A DNA stretch of 64,000 nt from an uncultured Flavobacteriaceae bacterium (GCA_905182295.1 CAJJAZ010000007.1:1-64000), one strand, 5' to 3'. Positions 1 through 8,332 are shown, counted from the stretch's first letter. Program-made: numbers and translations. The notes: generated by a model from the sequence alone, not told the origin.

Positions 1-62
1 GGAAGTTAAGCTCATCAGCGCCGATGGTACTGCTATACCAAGTGGGAGAGTAGGTCGTTGCC
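1..62 (+). rRNA. rrf: 5S ribosomal RNA, 3' part (truncated by window edge)
   Basis: The first 62 bases match the 3' half of a bacterial 5S rRNA: the run GTTAAG, the GCGCCGATGGTACTGC segment, then AGTGGGAGAGTAGGTCGTTGCC at the 3' end. This is the usual last gene of an rRNA operon, so a 16S-23S-5S operon probably lies just left of the window. A strong terminator follows at once. The 5' half of the 5S is outside the window. Confidence 0.9.
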
Positions 63-70
63 TTTTTTTG

Positions 71-106
71 AATCCCGAATACAGCAATGTGTTCGGGATT
101 TTTTTT
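71..106 (+). terminator. rRNA operon terminator
   Basis: A 13-bp inverted repeat (71-83 with 88-100, one G-U pair) closes on a GCAA tetraloop and is followed by a T run to 106. It starts nine bases after the 5S 3' end, so it is the expected intrinsic terminator of the rRNA operon. Confidence 0.9.
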
Positions 107-152
107 GTCCTATACCCAAAGGAATATTAGGTATAGTGACATTTGCAATCAC

Positions 153-188
153 AAAAAAAAAGGGAACCCAACGGGTTCCCTTTTTTTG
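153..188. terminator. bidirectional terminator
   Basis: Nine A's precede, and seven T's follow, a GGGAACCC-AAC-GGGTTCCC stem. It works in either direction on paper. In the minus direction it lies just downstream of the DUF4268 gene, and in the plus direction it backs up the rRNA terminator. Confidence 0.85.
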
Positions 189-214
189 TAGCTGTATTTC
201 ATCACTAAACAGGC

Positions 215-640
215 TTAGTCTTCTAAAACAGTATTAAAATCTTCGAAAAAAGATTCGAATTGGTTCATAGATCGTGACAGGAACTCCATAGTTTGCTGCC
301 ATGTGGCTTTGTTGTGTATAGAGACTCCTTCTAATAATACATACACCCTTGAGATGTCTTTATCTTCCTCTATATAGTATATCTCTTCAAACATGGCCTT
401 TGGTAGGTAGCTTTCTAAAATTACGGTTTGCAATGATTGTATTTTACCCCATACTTCCATTCGCCTTTCTAGACTGTCATCTATATCCAAACATACCATT
501 GCACTTTTTTTGTCAAAGTGGAACTTAAACTCCAAGCCTTTTATTTTTGTATTGTACAGGGTCCATTTTCTAGGAAACGACTTTCCAAAGGAGGTCCAAA
601 AGTCCTGTTTGAGCGCTTTTAATTCTGATTTACTATACAT
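215..640 (-). CDS. DUF4268 domain protein
   Basis: A 141-residue cytoplasmic protein with no signal peptide or membrane segment. The sequence (aromatic-rich start around KQDFWTSFGKSFPRKW, conserved central FHFDKKSAMVCLDI strand, acidic C-terminus) resembles the DUF4268 family that I know as small stand-alone proteins in flavobacteria. No function is established for stand-alone members, and I see no catalytic motif. It begins two bases after the ZIP transporter gene, so the two are probably one transcript with the transporter first, ending at the hairpin at 153-188. A link to metal handling is only a guess from position. Confidence 0.7.
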   Translation of the reverse strand: MYSKSELKALKQDFWTSFGKSFPRKWTLYNTKIKGLEFKFHFDKKSAMVCLDIDDSLERRMEVWGKIQSLQTVILESYLPKAMFEEIYYIEEDKDISRVYVLLEGVSIHNKATWQQTMEFLSRSMNQFESFFEDFNTVLED

Positions 641-642
641 GA

Positions 643-1314
643 TTAAAGGAAATAAGCGGTGGTTATACCTAGTACAATGACCAATATCTTTCTGAGATTA
701 AAGGAGTGTCCTTCTGAGCTTTCGAACAGTATTACAGTGGCAATATGCAAGAGTACCCCTGTTACCAAAGCGCTGAGCGCGCTAGACCATATAGGAGGCA
801 ATGGATATAAACTGTAAAACAGACTTCCCAGCGGAGTCATTATTGAAAATAGGGCCATTACCAATAAGGCTTGGTAAAATTTTATATTTGTTTTGAGAAT
901 AAAAATACTCAATATGACTGCTATGGTAATTTTGTGAATCACAATTCCATAAAGTAAGTGATGGTGGTCCACAACAGGTATGCCTTCTAAAAAAGCATGT
1001 ATGGACAAACTCACAAAAAGCATCCACGGAATTTTAGTGCTTTTTGTATCTAAATGTACATGTCCGTGTTCTGCTCCTTTAGAAAAAAATTCAAGGACTA
1101 TTTGTAATAATATCCCCAATAGAATGAACAGGCCCATTTGCTTTGGATCTTGGTGTTCGTACAATTCTGGAAATAACTCAAAAATGAGCACTGATAATAG
1201 GAAAGCACCACTAAAGGCTAAAAATAATTTTAGTAATTGCTTGCTTTTTGGCTGAAAGAGGTACACCCCAAAAAAGCTAAGAATTACTGCGAAAATAGGA
1301 AGGGCGTAAATCAT
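643..1314 (-). CDS. ZIP-family metal transporter
   Basis: A 223-residue inner-membrane protein with about seven hydrophobic segments. The metal-binding segments of the ZIP family are visible: HAFLEGIP at residues 106-113 (family pattern HxxxEG) and HKIT at 127-130. A short His-rich loop HGHVH lies at 83-87 in the variable loop typical of ZIP proteins. ZIP proteins import divalent cations, usually zinc or iron; the sequence does not tell which. It is slightly short for the family. It is divergent from the methyltransferase at 1398, and the intergenic region holds a perfect inverted repeat at 1325-1344 that could be an operator. The DUF4268 gene follows two bases downstream. Confidence 0.85.
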   Translation of the reverse strand: MIYALPIFAVILSFFGVYLFQPKSKQLLKLFLAFSGAFLLSVLIFELFPELYEHQDPKQMGLFILLGILLQIVLEFFSKGAEHGHVHLDTKSTKIPWMLFVSLSIHAFLEGIPVVDHHHLLYGIVIHKITIAVILSIFILKTNIKFYQALLVMALFSIMTPLGSLFYSLYPLPPIWSSALSALVTGVLLHIATVILFESSEGHSFNLRKILVIVLGITTAYFL

Positions 1315-1324
1315 TTTGTTTGGT

Positions 1325-1344
1325 GACTGTGTATATGCACAGTC
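1325..1344. promoter_or_regulatory. inverted repeat, possible operator
   Basis: GACTGTG and CACAGTC form a perfect 7-bp dyad around a six-base centre, in the gap between the ZIP transporter and the divergent methyltransferase. The dyad is ten bases upstream of the transporter start and about 30 bases before the -7 box of the methyltransferase. No T run follows, so it is not a terminator. The protein that might bind it is unknown. Confidence 0.4.
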
Positions 1345-1372
1345 TTTGGATAGGTTTGGTATAAAATTAATG

Positions 1373-1380
1373 TATTTTTG
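1373..1380 (+). promoter_or_regulatory. -7 box TATTTTTG for the methyltransferase gene
   Basis: An exact TAnnTTTG match lies 17 bases before the ATG at 1398. TTTG motifs upstream (1345-1348 and 1355-1358) are not at the ideal spacing, so the -33 element is uncertain. Confidence 0.5.
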
Positions 1381-1397
1381 TGGCTTAATCCAACGGA

Positions 1398-2570
1398 ATG
1401 CAAGACAAAAATTTTAAGATGGTTGCTAAAACCCTTTTTGGGTTTGAAGATATATTGGCTAAAGAACTTCGTGATTTAGGGGCCTTAAATGTAGAAACTG
1501 CCATAAGAAGCGTCTATTTTGAAGGAGATACCGGTTTTATGTATAAAGCCAATTTATGTTTGAGAACAGCTACAAAAATCATTAAGCCTATAGCTACTTT
1601 TAAAGCCACAAATGAGGACAGTTTATACAGACAAGTAGCTCAAATGGATTGGACATCTCTGTTGGATTTAGACACTACATTTGCCATTGATACTACTGTA
1701 AATTCTGAATATTTTACCCATTCTTTATACGTGTCTCAAAAGGTGAAAGACGCCATTGTAGACACTTTTAGAGAAGCTACTGGAGAAAGACCCAATGTAG
1801 ACGTAAAACATCCGGATATTAAATTAAATGTACATATCCAAAATGAACAATGTACTATTTCATTAGATTCTTCTGGCCGTTCTCTTCATATTAGGGGATA
1901 CAAGACTGCCACAAATATTGCTCCTATTAATGAGGTTTTGGCAGCAGGAATTTTACTGTTGAGTGGTTGGGAAGGACAATCTGATTTTTTGGATCCTATG
2001 TGTGGTAGTGGTACCCTTCTTATAGAAGCTGCTATGATTGCTTGTAATATTCCACCCAACATCAATAGAAAGGAGTTTGCTTTTGAAAAATGGACAGATT
2101 TTGATCCAGATTTATTTCAGACCATCATAGCGTCTTCCTTAAAAAAAGCCAAAGATTTTCCATTTAAGATTATTGGTTATGACAAGGCGCCGTCTGCCAT
2201 TAGAAAAGCACAAGACAATATAAGAGAGGCCCAATTAGAGGAATTTATTAGTGTGGAGAAAAAATCTTTTTTCAGTTCGGAAAAAGAAATGCCAGATCAT
2301 TCACTTCATATGGTATTTAACCCTCCTTACGGGGAGCGTTTAGATGTGGATATGAAAGATTTCTATGAAAATATAGGCAATACACTCAAGAAAAATTATC
2401 CTGGCACTCAAGCCTGGTTTATAACTTCTAATTTAGAAGCCCTTAAATATGTTGGATTAAAGCCCTCTAGAAAAATAAAGGTATTTAATTCGCAGTTAGA
2501 ATCTAGATTGGTTAAGTACGAGATGTATGCTGGTAGTAAACGGGCTAAATTTAATCCTTCTTTTACCTAG
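1398..2570 (+). CDS. THUMP-domain class I SAM-dependent RNA methyltransferase (RlmL-type)
   Basis: 390 residues. The N-terminal part (about 1-165) is a ferredoxin-like/THUMP RNA-binding region. The C-terminal part is an UPF0020-type Rossmann methyltransferase with the SAM loop DPMCGSGT at 199-206 and the catalytic NPPYGERL at 308-315, the (N/D)PPY motif of base N-methyltransferases. It corresponds to the RlmL half of E. coli RlmKL, which makes m2G2445 in 23S rRNA; the RlmK half is absent, as usual outside gammaproteobacteria. The exact target base is inferred from the family. Two small membrane-protein genes follow closely on the same strand. Confidence 0.88.
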   Translation: MQDKNFKMVAKTLFGFEDILAKELRDLGALNVETAIRSVYFEGDTGFMYKANLCLRTATKIIKPIATFKATNEDSLYRQVAQMDWTSLLDLDTTFAIDTTVNSEYFTHSLYVSQKVKDAIVDTFREATGERPNVDVKHPDIKLNVHIQNEQCTISLDSSGRSLHIRGYKTATNIAPINEVLAAGILLLSGWEGQSDFLDPMCGSGTLLIEAAMIACNIPPNINRKEFAFEKWTDFDPDLFQTIIASSLKKAKDFPFKIIGYDKAPSAIRKAQDNIREAQLEEFISVEKKSFFSSEKEMPDHSLHMVFNPPYGERLDVDMKDFYENIGNTLKKNYPGTQAWFITSNLEALKYVGLKPSRKIKVFNSQLESRLVKYEMYAGSKRAKFNPSFT

Positions 2571-2573
2571 TCT

Positions 2574-2801
2574 ATGAAAGCAAAAGCACTGTTGTATAAT
2601 TTTATTGGGTTTACTTTTTTCTTTTTAATACTGAGATATTTATCAGTATTTGTGGTAGCAGAAGTGCCTATTTATATGGTTGTTATCGCTGCTGTTTTGG
2701 CTAATTTTTTGAGCCCTAAATTCGGTGTAGTGGAGACCGAAAAAGGAAAGAAAATGATGATGAAATGGATTTTTGTTAAGGGACTTAGAGAAATAAAATA
2801 G
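2574..2801 (+). CDS. small two-helix membrane protein, unknown
   Basis: 75 residues with two hydrophobic stretches (about 7-28 and 33-50) and a basic C-terminal tail ending GLREIK. It starts three bases after the methyltransferase stop codon, so it is almost certainly co-transcribed. I do not recognise a named family. The positive-inside pattern suggests that the tail is cytoplasmic. The close spacing and an even smaller membrane ORF just downstream suggest a conserved flavobacterial arrangement, but I cannot test that here. Confidence 0.7.
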   Translation: MKAKALLYNFIGFTFFFLILRYLSVFVVAEVPIYMVVIAAVLANFLSPKFGVVETEKGKKMMMKWIFVKGLREIK

Positions 2802-2815
2802 GGATGGGCTAAATT

Positions 2816-2935
2816 ATGGCAGAAGAAATGATCAGAGGCAAAGATGTGTTTAAAGGTTGTCTTTTCACCTTTATGGCCATTTTCATAGTCATGGCTATTG
2901 CCACAGCTTTAGCCTTATTTTACCTCTTTTATTAA
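2816..2935 (+). CDS. 39-residue single-span membrane peptide, unknown
   Basis: This short ORF opens with ATG at 2816 and closes with TAA at 2933-2935. The product starts with a polar segment (MAEEMIRGKDVFKG) followed by one hydrophobic helix to the C-terminus (ending LALFYLFY). It follows the 75-residue membrane protein by 14 bases on the same strand. The clean amphipathic layout and operon position make it plausible as a real small protein, although I cannot name a family. Confidence 0.5.
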   Translation: MAEEMIRGKDVFKGCLFTFMAIFIVMAIATALALFYLFY

Positions 2936-2986
2936 AGGCTCACGAACGCATCTGATGGCCTTTAAAAAAAACTTTAGACAACAAGA

Positions 2987-3844
2987 TTATAAGGATTGTT
3001 TTGAAGACTTTTTTTCCTCTTTATCTGAAGCCCTTTGTGCTTTTTTGATGCTTTTTTCTTCTAAAGCTGTTTGAAGTCTTTTCTTTTTAGCTTCCTCGGA
3101 TTCTTTGTATACTTTGGGTTTTTTGAGAATAGGGATTAAATAACTGATGCTGTAATTGTAACCCACCCCAAATTTGCTTTCTTCTGTTACAGCATTAAAT
3201 CCTGGCACCCAATTGTTTGGAAAGTTTGCGCTGTTGTCATGGTTTAGTAAATACCCGCCCCTAACACTGGCGTTTAAAAAAATATTGGTAAATAATTCTA
3301 CCTTGGCACCAAAGACTACTTCCAGCCACATAGCACTTAAACCAGTGTAAGTTGGAAGGGTTTGATCGCTTACACCAAAGCCTTCTGGATTCCAATACCT
3401 ATCTGTGTCAAACACCCCAAACTCATTAACGGTTTGGCTGTATTTAGCATAGGCCAATCTACCCCCCAGATGTATCATATTATTCATGCCATACCAATTG
3501 TCGTAGGTATTTTGATCTATACCAATTTTAAAATAGGATCCGTCTGGTGTATAAGTATAGGTGTCTTCTATGATAGATTTTTTTTCATTACCCCATTCAG
3601 CTGCCAAATAAAGTGTTTGACTCAGTCTAAAGTCTGCCACTAGTTCTAGGCCTTCAAAATCAGGCTTAAGTTGTCCTAATATTTTCTTGCTAAAATCCAT
3701 TCCTAGGCGAATGCCATAAGACTCCATATGAGTGATAGTGTCTTTAGGGTTTAGGTCTATTTTTTTTTGTTGTGCTTGTATCTGAAGCACCAAAAATAAC
3801 CCGAATAAACTAGTGATATATTTTAAGGTGTACTTCATTTTCAT
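2987..3844 (-). CDS. DUF6048 family exported protein
   Basis: 285 residues. A signal peptide (hydrophobic core ITSLFGLFLVLQIQAQ, cleavage after AQ) is followed by a region rich in aromatic and glycine residues in alternating strands, suggesting an outer-membrane or periplasmic beta protein. The last 50 residues are highly charged and lysine-rich, ending EEKKSSKQSL. The gene order DUF6452-DUF6048 next to rlmD is one I associate with flavobacteria. It overlaps the upstream DUF6452 gene by 35 bases. No function is established. Confidence 0.75.
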   Translation of the reverse strand: MKMKYTLKYITSLFGLFLVLQIQAQQKKIDLNPKDTITHMESYGIRLGMDFSKKILGQLKPDFEGLELVADFRLSQTLYLAAEWGNEKKSIIEDTYTYTPDGSYFKIGIDQNTYDNWYGMNNMIHLGGRLAYAKYSQTVNEFGVFDTDRYWNPEGFGVSDQTLPTYTGLSAMWLEVVFGAKVELFTNIFLNASVRGGYLLNHDNSANFPNNWVPGFNAVTEESKFGVGYNYSISYLIPILKKPKVYKESEEAKKKRLQTALEEKSIKKAQRASDKEEKKSSKQSL

Positions 3845-4313
3845 TTGAAATGCTTGGACTTAAGACAGTTATTTTTTTGATCCAGTTGTCAGCGTCTGGT
3901 GTCAGTATTGGAATTAGATTTTCGTAAGAAACAATATACCCACAAGCTTTTGATATGAATTTTGGGTTTGGGGTATAAGAAAAAATCAGGGCGTCTATGT
4001 TGCCGCTCACATTTCCTTCTGAATCTATACTTGCATTTGTCACCAAATAGTATTCTGTTTGATTGGTGTTAGGGATTAAAGGAATTAACGCTTCTGTGAT
4101 ACTACTAGATCCTGGAGATATTGTTGTGATAGGCGTTGTTTTGTCTTTTCCTACAACCAAAAGTCTTTCAGGTGCTTTTTCAGTGGTTTCGTCAGTGAAA
4201 TTGACGAAAGTAATTCGCATCATTGGAGTGTCTCCTGCGATACAGATGTCGTCTTTTTCACAGGACCAAAAACAGCCCAGTGCAATCACTAAGAAAAGTA
4301 TACTCCTTTTCAT
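3810..4313 (-). CDS. DUF6452 family lipoprotein
   Basis: 167 residues with a lipoprotein signal: basic start MKRS, hydrophobic core, lipobox FWSC with the modified Cys at 18, then EKDD. Acidic residues right after the Cys resemble the lipoprotein export signal described in Bacteroidota, so surface exposure is possible. The rest looks like a small beta-rich domain. It lies seven bases downstream of rlmD and overlaps DUF6048 by 35 bases, so the three genes are probably one leftward operon. Function is unknown. Confidence 0.75.
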   Translation of the reverse strand: MKRSILFLVIALGCFWSCEKDDICIAGDTPMMRITFVNFTDETTEKAPERLLVVGKDKTTPITTISPGSSSITEALIPLIPNTNQTEYYLVTNASIDSEGNVSGNIDALIFSYTPNPKFISKACGYIVSYENLIPILTPDADNWIKKITVLSPSISNENEVHLKIYH

Positions 4314-4320
4314 ATTCCTT

Positions 4321-5733
4321 TTATTTCTTTAAGCTTAAAAGTACGACATTTTCTACATGATGTGTTTGTGGAAACATATCTACAGCTTGTGTTTTGGTAA
4401 GATCGTATTTTTCTTTCATGAGTCCTAAATCTCTGGCCTGTGTGGCACTATTACAACTCACATATACAATTTTTTCAGGAGCCATTTTTAGAATTTCTTC
4501 TACCACGTCTTTATGCATTCCATCTCTTGGGGGGTCTGTAATTAAGACATCGGCCTTGCCATGCAAGGCTATAAAAGAAGGGGTAAATACATTTTTCATG
4601 TCTCCCACATAAAATTCAACATTATCTATGTTGTTGTGTATTGCATTGGCTTTGGCGTCTATGATAGCTTCTGGAACAGATTCAATGCCTATTACTTTCT
4701 GGGCTTTTTTTGAAACAAACTGTGCAATAGTTCCAGTGCCGGTATACAAATCATACACCAACTCATTGCCGGTAAGTCCTGCGAAATCTCTTGTTATTTT
4801 ATATAAGTTATACGCTTGTGCAGCATTGGTTTGGTAGAAAGATTTGGCGTTGATTTTAAACTGTAAGCCTTCCATCTCCTCTATGATATGATCCCTACCG
4901 CTAAAGCAAATGACTTCTTGGTCATAAATAGTGTCGTTTGCTTTTTGGTTTATGACATATTGTAGGGATGTAATGCTAGGAAACTGGGTTTTTATTGCCT
5001 CTAGGAGTTTAATTCTATTAGACTCATTATTTTCACAAAACTGAATGAGCACCATGTATTCTCCATTAGAACTTGTTCTAATCATGAGTGTTCTCAATTC
5101 TCCAGTATGATTTCTAGGATTAAAAAATGTGATTCCTTCTGCTATAGCAAAGGTCTTGACAAATAACCTCATTTCATTTGAAGGGCCTGCTTGGAGGTGA
5201 CATTTTTTAATGTCAAGAATTTTATCCCACATGCCGGGAATATGAAAACCCAGTGCGTTTCTATCTTCTATGGTATCTTTTTCTTGAATCTCTTCAGGAG
5301 TTAACCACCTGCTGTCAGAGAAAGAAAATTCCATTTTATTTCTGTAAAAATAGGTCTCAGGGGCACCAGCAATAGGAGTCACCTCTGGAAGATCTAAATG
5401 TCCTATTCTCTTTAAGTTGTTTAAAACCTCTTGCTCTTTATAAGCAACCTGGTGTTCATAACCCATATGCTGCCATTTACACCCGCCACAAACACCGAAG
5501 TGTTCGCATTCAGGCGCTACCCTTTTTTCAGATTTTTGGTGAAACAATACAGCTGTTCCTTCGAAGTATGCTTTTCTTTTTTTTGTGGTTTTAACATCTA
5601 CAATGTCACCGGGAACAGCATTATTAATGAAAATTACGCGGCCGTCTGGTGCTTTTCCAATCGTCTTACCCTTAGCAGCAGTATCAGTTACTAAGATGTT
5701 TTCGAATATAAGGGGATTTCTTCTATTTCGCAT
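4321..5733 (-). CDS. rlmD: 23S rRNA (uracil-5-)-methyltransferase RlmD
   Basis: 470 residues with the full RlmD/RumA layout. An N-terminal TRAM (OB-fold) domain spans about residues 10-65. The iron-sulfur cysteines are C76, C82 and C85 in CEHFGVCGGC, with a fourth in DIKKCH. A Rossmann SAM domain contains YDLYTGTGTIAQF, the DPPR motif, and the catalytic nucleophile Cys427 in YVSCN, followed by FPQTHHVE. The enzyme makes m5U in 23S rRNA (U1939 in E. coli), although related RlmC/TrmA-like specificities cannot be excluded by eye. A TACTTTTG box lies only four bases upstream of the ATG. Confidence 0.92.
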   Translation of the reverse strand: MRNRRNPLIFENILVTDTAAKGKTIGKAPDGRVIFINNAVPGDIVDVKTTKKRKAYFEGTAVLFHQKSEKRVAPECEHFGVCGGCKWQHMGYEHQVAYKEQEVLNNLKRIGHLDLPEVTPIAGAPETYFYRNKMEFSFSDSRWLTPEEIQEKDTIEDRNALGFHIPGMWDKILDIKKCHLQAGPSNEMRLFVKTFAIAEGITFFNPRNHTGELRTLMIRTSSNGEYMVLIQFCENNESNRIKLLEAIKTQFPSITSLQYVINQKANDTIYDQEVICFSGRDHIIEEMEGLQFKINAKSFYQTNAAQAYNLYKITRDFAGLTGNELVYDLYTGTGTIAQFVSKKAQKVIGIESVPEAIIDAKANAIHNNIDNVEFYVGDMKNVFTPSFIALHGKADVLITDPPRDGMHKDVVEEILKMAPEKIVYVSCNSATQARDLGLMKEKYDLTKTQAVDMFPQTHHVENVVLLSLKK

Positions 5734-5737
5734 GGGG

Positions 5738-5745
5738 CAAAAGTA
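5738..5745 (-). promoter_or_regulatory. -7 box TACTTTTG for rlmD, almost leaderless
   Basis: On the minus strand TACTTTTG ends four bases (CCCC) before the rlmD ATG. Transcription would start at or beside the ATG, so a leaderless mRNA is predicted. Confidence 0.55.
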
Positions 5746-5767
5746 CTATCTTTTTTATTTAAAATTG

Positions 5768-5775
5768 TAGCTTTG
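5768..5775 (+). promoter_or_regulatory. -7 box TAGCTTTG for rocD
   Basis: An exact TAnnTTTG match lies 61 bases before the rocD ATG, back to back with the rlmD box in the 103-base divergent region. I see no convincing -33 TTG at the right distance. Confidence 0.45.
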
Positions 5776-5836
5776 TAGCAAACAGGTTATTTCTTTTTTC
5801 TAGCCTTTAGATCAGCAATTATAAAAAAAAACAGCT

Positions 5837-7117
5837 ATGTCTCAAACAGTAAAAATAAGTGCACAACAAGCTATTGAATTAGAAGATAAATACGGTGCCC
5901 ACAATTACCACCCATTACCGGTAGTTTTGTCTAAAGGTAAAGGTGTTTACGTATGGGATGTGGATGGAAATAAATATTTTGATTTTTTGTCTGCATATTC
6001 AGCAGTGAATCAAGGACACTGTCACCCAAAGATAGTGGGTGCTATGGTAGAACAAGCACAGACACTTACCTTAACTTCTAGGGCGTTTTATAACGACAAA
6101 CTTGGCTTATTTGAAAAATACGCCACTGAAACTTTCGGATATGATAAACTGCTTCCAATGAATACTGGAGCTGAAGCTGTAGAAACAGCTTTGAAAATTT
6201 GTAGAAAGTGGGGTTATGAAGTGAAAAACATACCTGAGAACTCAGCTAAAATTGTGGTGTGTGAGAATAATTTTCACGGAAGAACGACTACAATAATTTC
6301 TTTTTCAAATGATTCGGTTGCGCAGCATAATTTTGGTCCTTTTACGGAAGGTTTTATGAAAATACCTTATGACAATGTCAATGCTTTAGAAGAAGTATTG
6401 TCTTCTGATCCGTCTATTGCAGGTTTCTTAGTGGAACCCATTCAGGGAGAAGCTGGTGTCTATGTTCCTTCTGAGGGCTACTTGGCAGCAGCTAAAGCAC
6501 TTTGTGAAAAACACAATGTGCTCTTTATTGCAGACGAGGTGCAAACAGGCATAGCGAGAACAGGTAAACTTTTAGCTACTTGTGGAAACTGCGCTTGTTC
6601 TGACAGACACTGTAGTGGAACCCCAGAGGTGAAAGCAGATATTTTAATTCTTGGAAAAGCCATTTCAGGTGGTGCATACCCTATTTCTGCAGTATTGACT
6701 AATGATGCAATTATGAAGGTCATTGCGCCTGGAAATCACGGAAGTACTTTTGGAGGAAATCCTGTTGCTGCTCAGGTTGGTATAGCTGCTTTGGAAGTAG
6801 TTAAAGAAGAGTCTTTGGCACAAAATGCCTTTGATTTAGGTAATTTGTTCAGAACAGAGATTCAAAAATATGTAGACCAATCTAACATAGTAAATGGGGT
6901 TAGGGGTAAAGGTTTGTTAAATGCTATTTTAATTAATGATACGGAAGAAAGCGATACTGCTTGGAATATTTGTTTGGCCCTTAGGGACAATGGTTTGTTG
7001 GCAAAACCAACCCACGGAAATATTATAAGATTTGCACCACCATTGGTGATGAATAAAGAACAACTTATGGCATGTGTGGCTATTATCACCAAAACATTGG
7101 CTTCGTTTGAGAAATAG
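5837..7117 (+). CDS. rocD: ornithine--oxo-acid aminotransferase
   Basis: 426 residues, class III PLP aminotransferase. Features: the N-terminal [11 protein letters not shown] segment typical of ornithine aminotransferase, the substrate-side SRAFYND segment (81-87), NNFHGRTTT (144-152), cofactor Asp in IADEVQTG (231-238), and the Schiff-base Lys274 in ILGKAISGG. It converts ornithine and 2-oxoglutarate to glutamate-5-semialdehyde and glutamate, linking arginine and proline metabolism. An unusual Cys-rich insertion (C249, C252, C254, C259, with H258) sits between the cofactor Asp and the Lys; human and Bacillus enzymes as I recall them lack it. The Smr gene follows 38 bases downstream. Confidence 0.92.
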   Translation: MSQTVKISAQQAIELEDKYGAHNYHPLPVVLSKGKGVYVWDVDGNKYFDFLSAYSAVNQGHCHPKIVGAMVEQAQTLTLTSRAFYNDKLGLFEKYATETFGYDKLLPMNTGAEAVETALKICRKWGYEVKNIPENSAKIVVCENNFHGRTTTIISFSNDSVAQHNFGPFTEGFMKIPYDNVNALEEVLSSDPSIAGFLVEPIQGEAGVYVPSEGYLAAAKALCEKHNVLFIADEVQTGIARTGKLLATCGNCACSDRHCSGTPEVKADILILGKAISGGAYPISAVLTNDAIMKVIAPGNHGSTFGGNPVAAQVGIAALEVVKEESLAQNAFDLGNLFRTEIQKYVDQSNIVNGVRGKGLLNAILINDTEESDTAWNICLALRDNGLLAKPTHGNIIRFAPPLVMNKEQLMACVAIITKTLASFEK

Positions 7118-7155
7118 TCATTGAAGCATTCATTTCTAATAAGGACTGTACTGGT

Positions 7156-7707
7156 ATGTCATTTAAAGTAGGAGATAAGGTTTGTGTGTTAGACCAAGAT
7201 ATTGAAGGCGTCGTTACTTCTATAACTGGAGGTGCTCTGGAGGTTGAAACTACTTTTGGTTTTTTAATGAAGTTTTCTGCGAGAGAATTGCTCATTCTTC
7301 CTGAAGAAGGCTTGCAGGTATCTAATTATGAGGTGGCTAAGATCAAGCACCTAAAGCAAGACAAAAAGCCCGATTATAAGACCACTGTTTCCAGAAAAGA
7401 AAGGGATGTGCCTAAAATGGAGGTGGATCTTCATATTGGCCAGCTAACCAGTGCGACCAATCTCTCCAATTATGAGATGTTGAATATTCAGCTAGATACT
7501 GCGCAGCGCCAATTAGAATTTGCTATTTCAAAGAAAATACAAAAGGTGGTTTTTATTCATGGTGTTGGCGCCGGGGTACTAAAAGAAGAACTCCTATATC
7601 TTTTTAAAAGATATGAGGGAATAAGGGTGTACGAAGGAGATTATAAGAAGTATGGCTTGGGAGCCACTGAAGTCTACCTGACGCAGCAGGTTAGAAGAGA
7701 GGTGTAA
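7156..7707 (+). CDS. Smr-domain protein with N-terminal beta-barrel domain
   Basis: 183 residues. The N-terminal 55 residues (VGDKVCVLDQDIEGVVTSI) look like a small SH3/KOW-type barrel. A charged linker of about 40 residues follows, then a C-terminal Smr domain (about 95-180) with VDLHIGQL and the FIHGVGAGVLKEEL loop, which matches the H-G-x-G signature of Smr nucleases. Smr domains bind or nick nucleic acid and occur in MutS2 and stand-alone ribosome-rescue nucleases; this protein lacks the MutS2 ATPase. Its stop codon abuts the stop codon of the convergent lipoprotein gene with no spacer. Confidence 0.85.
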   Translation: MSFKVGDKVCVLDQDIEGVVTSITGGALEVETTFGFLMKFSARELLILPEEGLQVSNYEVAKIKHLKQDKKPDYKTTVSRKERDVPKMEVDLHIGQLTSATNLSNYEMLNIQLDTAQRQLEFAISKKIQKVVFIHGVGAGVLKEELLYLFKRYEGIRVYEGDYKKYGLGATEVYLTQQVRREV

Positions 7708-8226
7708 TTATTTTGGTGTGGTAAAAACACCAAAATCATTTAAGTTCACATCTGTAATTCTCTTACCATCTTGGTCAATAAAGCTAACACCACTCAATTG
7801 AATTTCATGCTTAAAACTATTGCCGTCTTCACTTAGGCTTGTATTTATGAATACTGTTCCTGCAGTCGCATGGGCATCTTTAATCACATTTGCGCCAATT
7901 TCAGGAAGAACACTACAGTAGTATGACGCACTAATGCCTTCTGAAAAAATTCTATAGTTAAGTGTGGTCTGATTTGGTATGCTACTTTGTAGGGTTTGTT
8001 CACTCACACTATTTCTTAAAAGCCCTTCCGGTAGTTGAAGCGCTAGAGATTCCGTATCATTAATTTTAAACAATAATGTGGTCGCGGTTGATTGTGTGCA
8101 ACTTTCAATGCCTATTTCATTGAAGCTTATGCTTTGAATAGTAATGTCTCCATCGCTACAGCTAAAAAATAAAGACAACAAGGGAACAGCTAAAAATAGT
8201 TTGCGGATCATTGTGGTACTTTTCAT
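7708..8226 (-). CDS. putative lipoprotein, unknown function
   Basis: The lipoprotein signal MIRKLFLAVPLLSLFFSC is followed directly by SDGD, an acidic stretch like the surface-export signal of flavobacterial lipoproteins. Three in-frame ATGs compete (8247, 8226, 8211). I chose 8226 because it gives a short basic n-region; 8211 is equally acceptable. The mature part, about 155 residues, is beta-rich and ends with SFIDQDGKRITDVNLNDFGVF. I do not recognise a family. It is convergent and flush with the Smr gene. Confidence 0.65.
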   Translation of the reverse strand: MKSTTMIRKLFLAVPLLSLFFSCSDGDITIQSISFNEIGIESCTQSTATTLLFKINDTESLALQLPEGLLRNSVSEQTLQSSIPNQTTLNYRIFSEGISASYYCSVLPEIGANVIKDAHATAGTVFINTSLSEDGNSFKHEIQLSGVSFIDQDGKRITDVNLNDFGVFTTPK

Positions 8227-8332
8227 CGTGTTTGAATTTGCTTTCAAATGTAATTATTTTCAATGCTTTTCTCTATTAATCTGTCAAATACATTTATTTA
8301 ATATACTTTTAGAGTCCCATAAAAACTAAAGA

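Noticed and set aside
2936-2986. AAAGGC ... GCCTTT hairpin between converging genes as a terminator
   Set aside because: The loop is long (18 bases) and no T run follows the stem on either strand.
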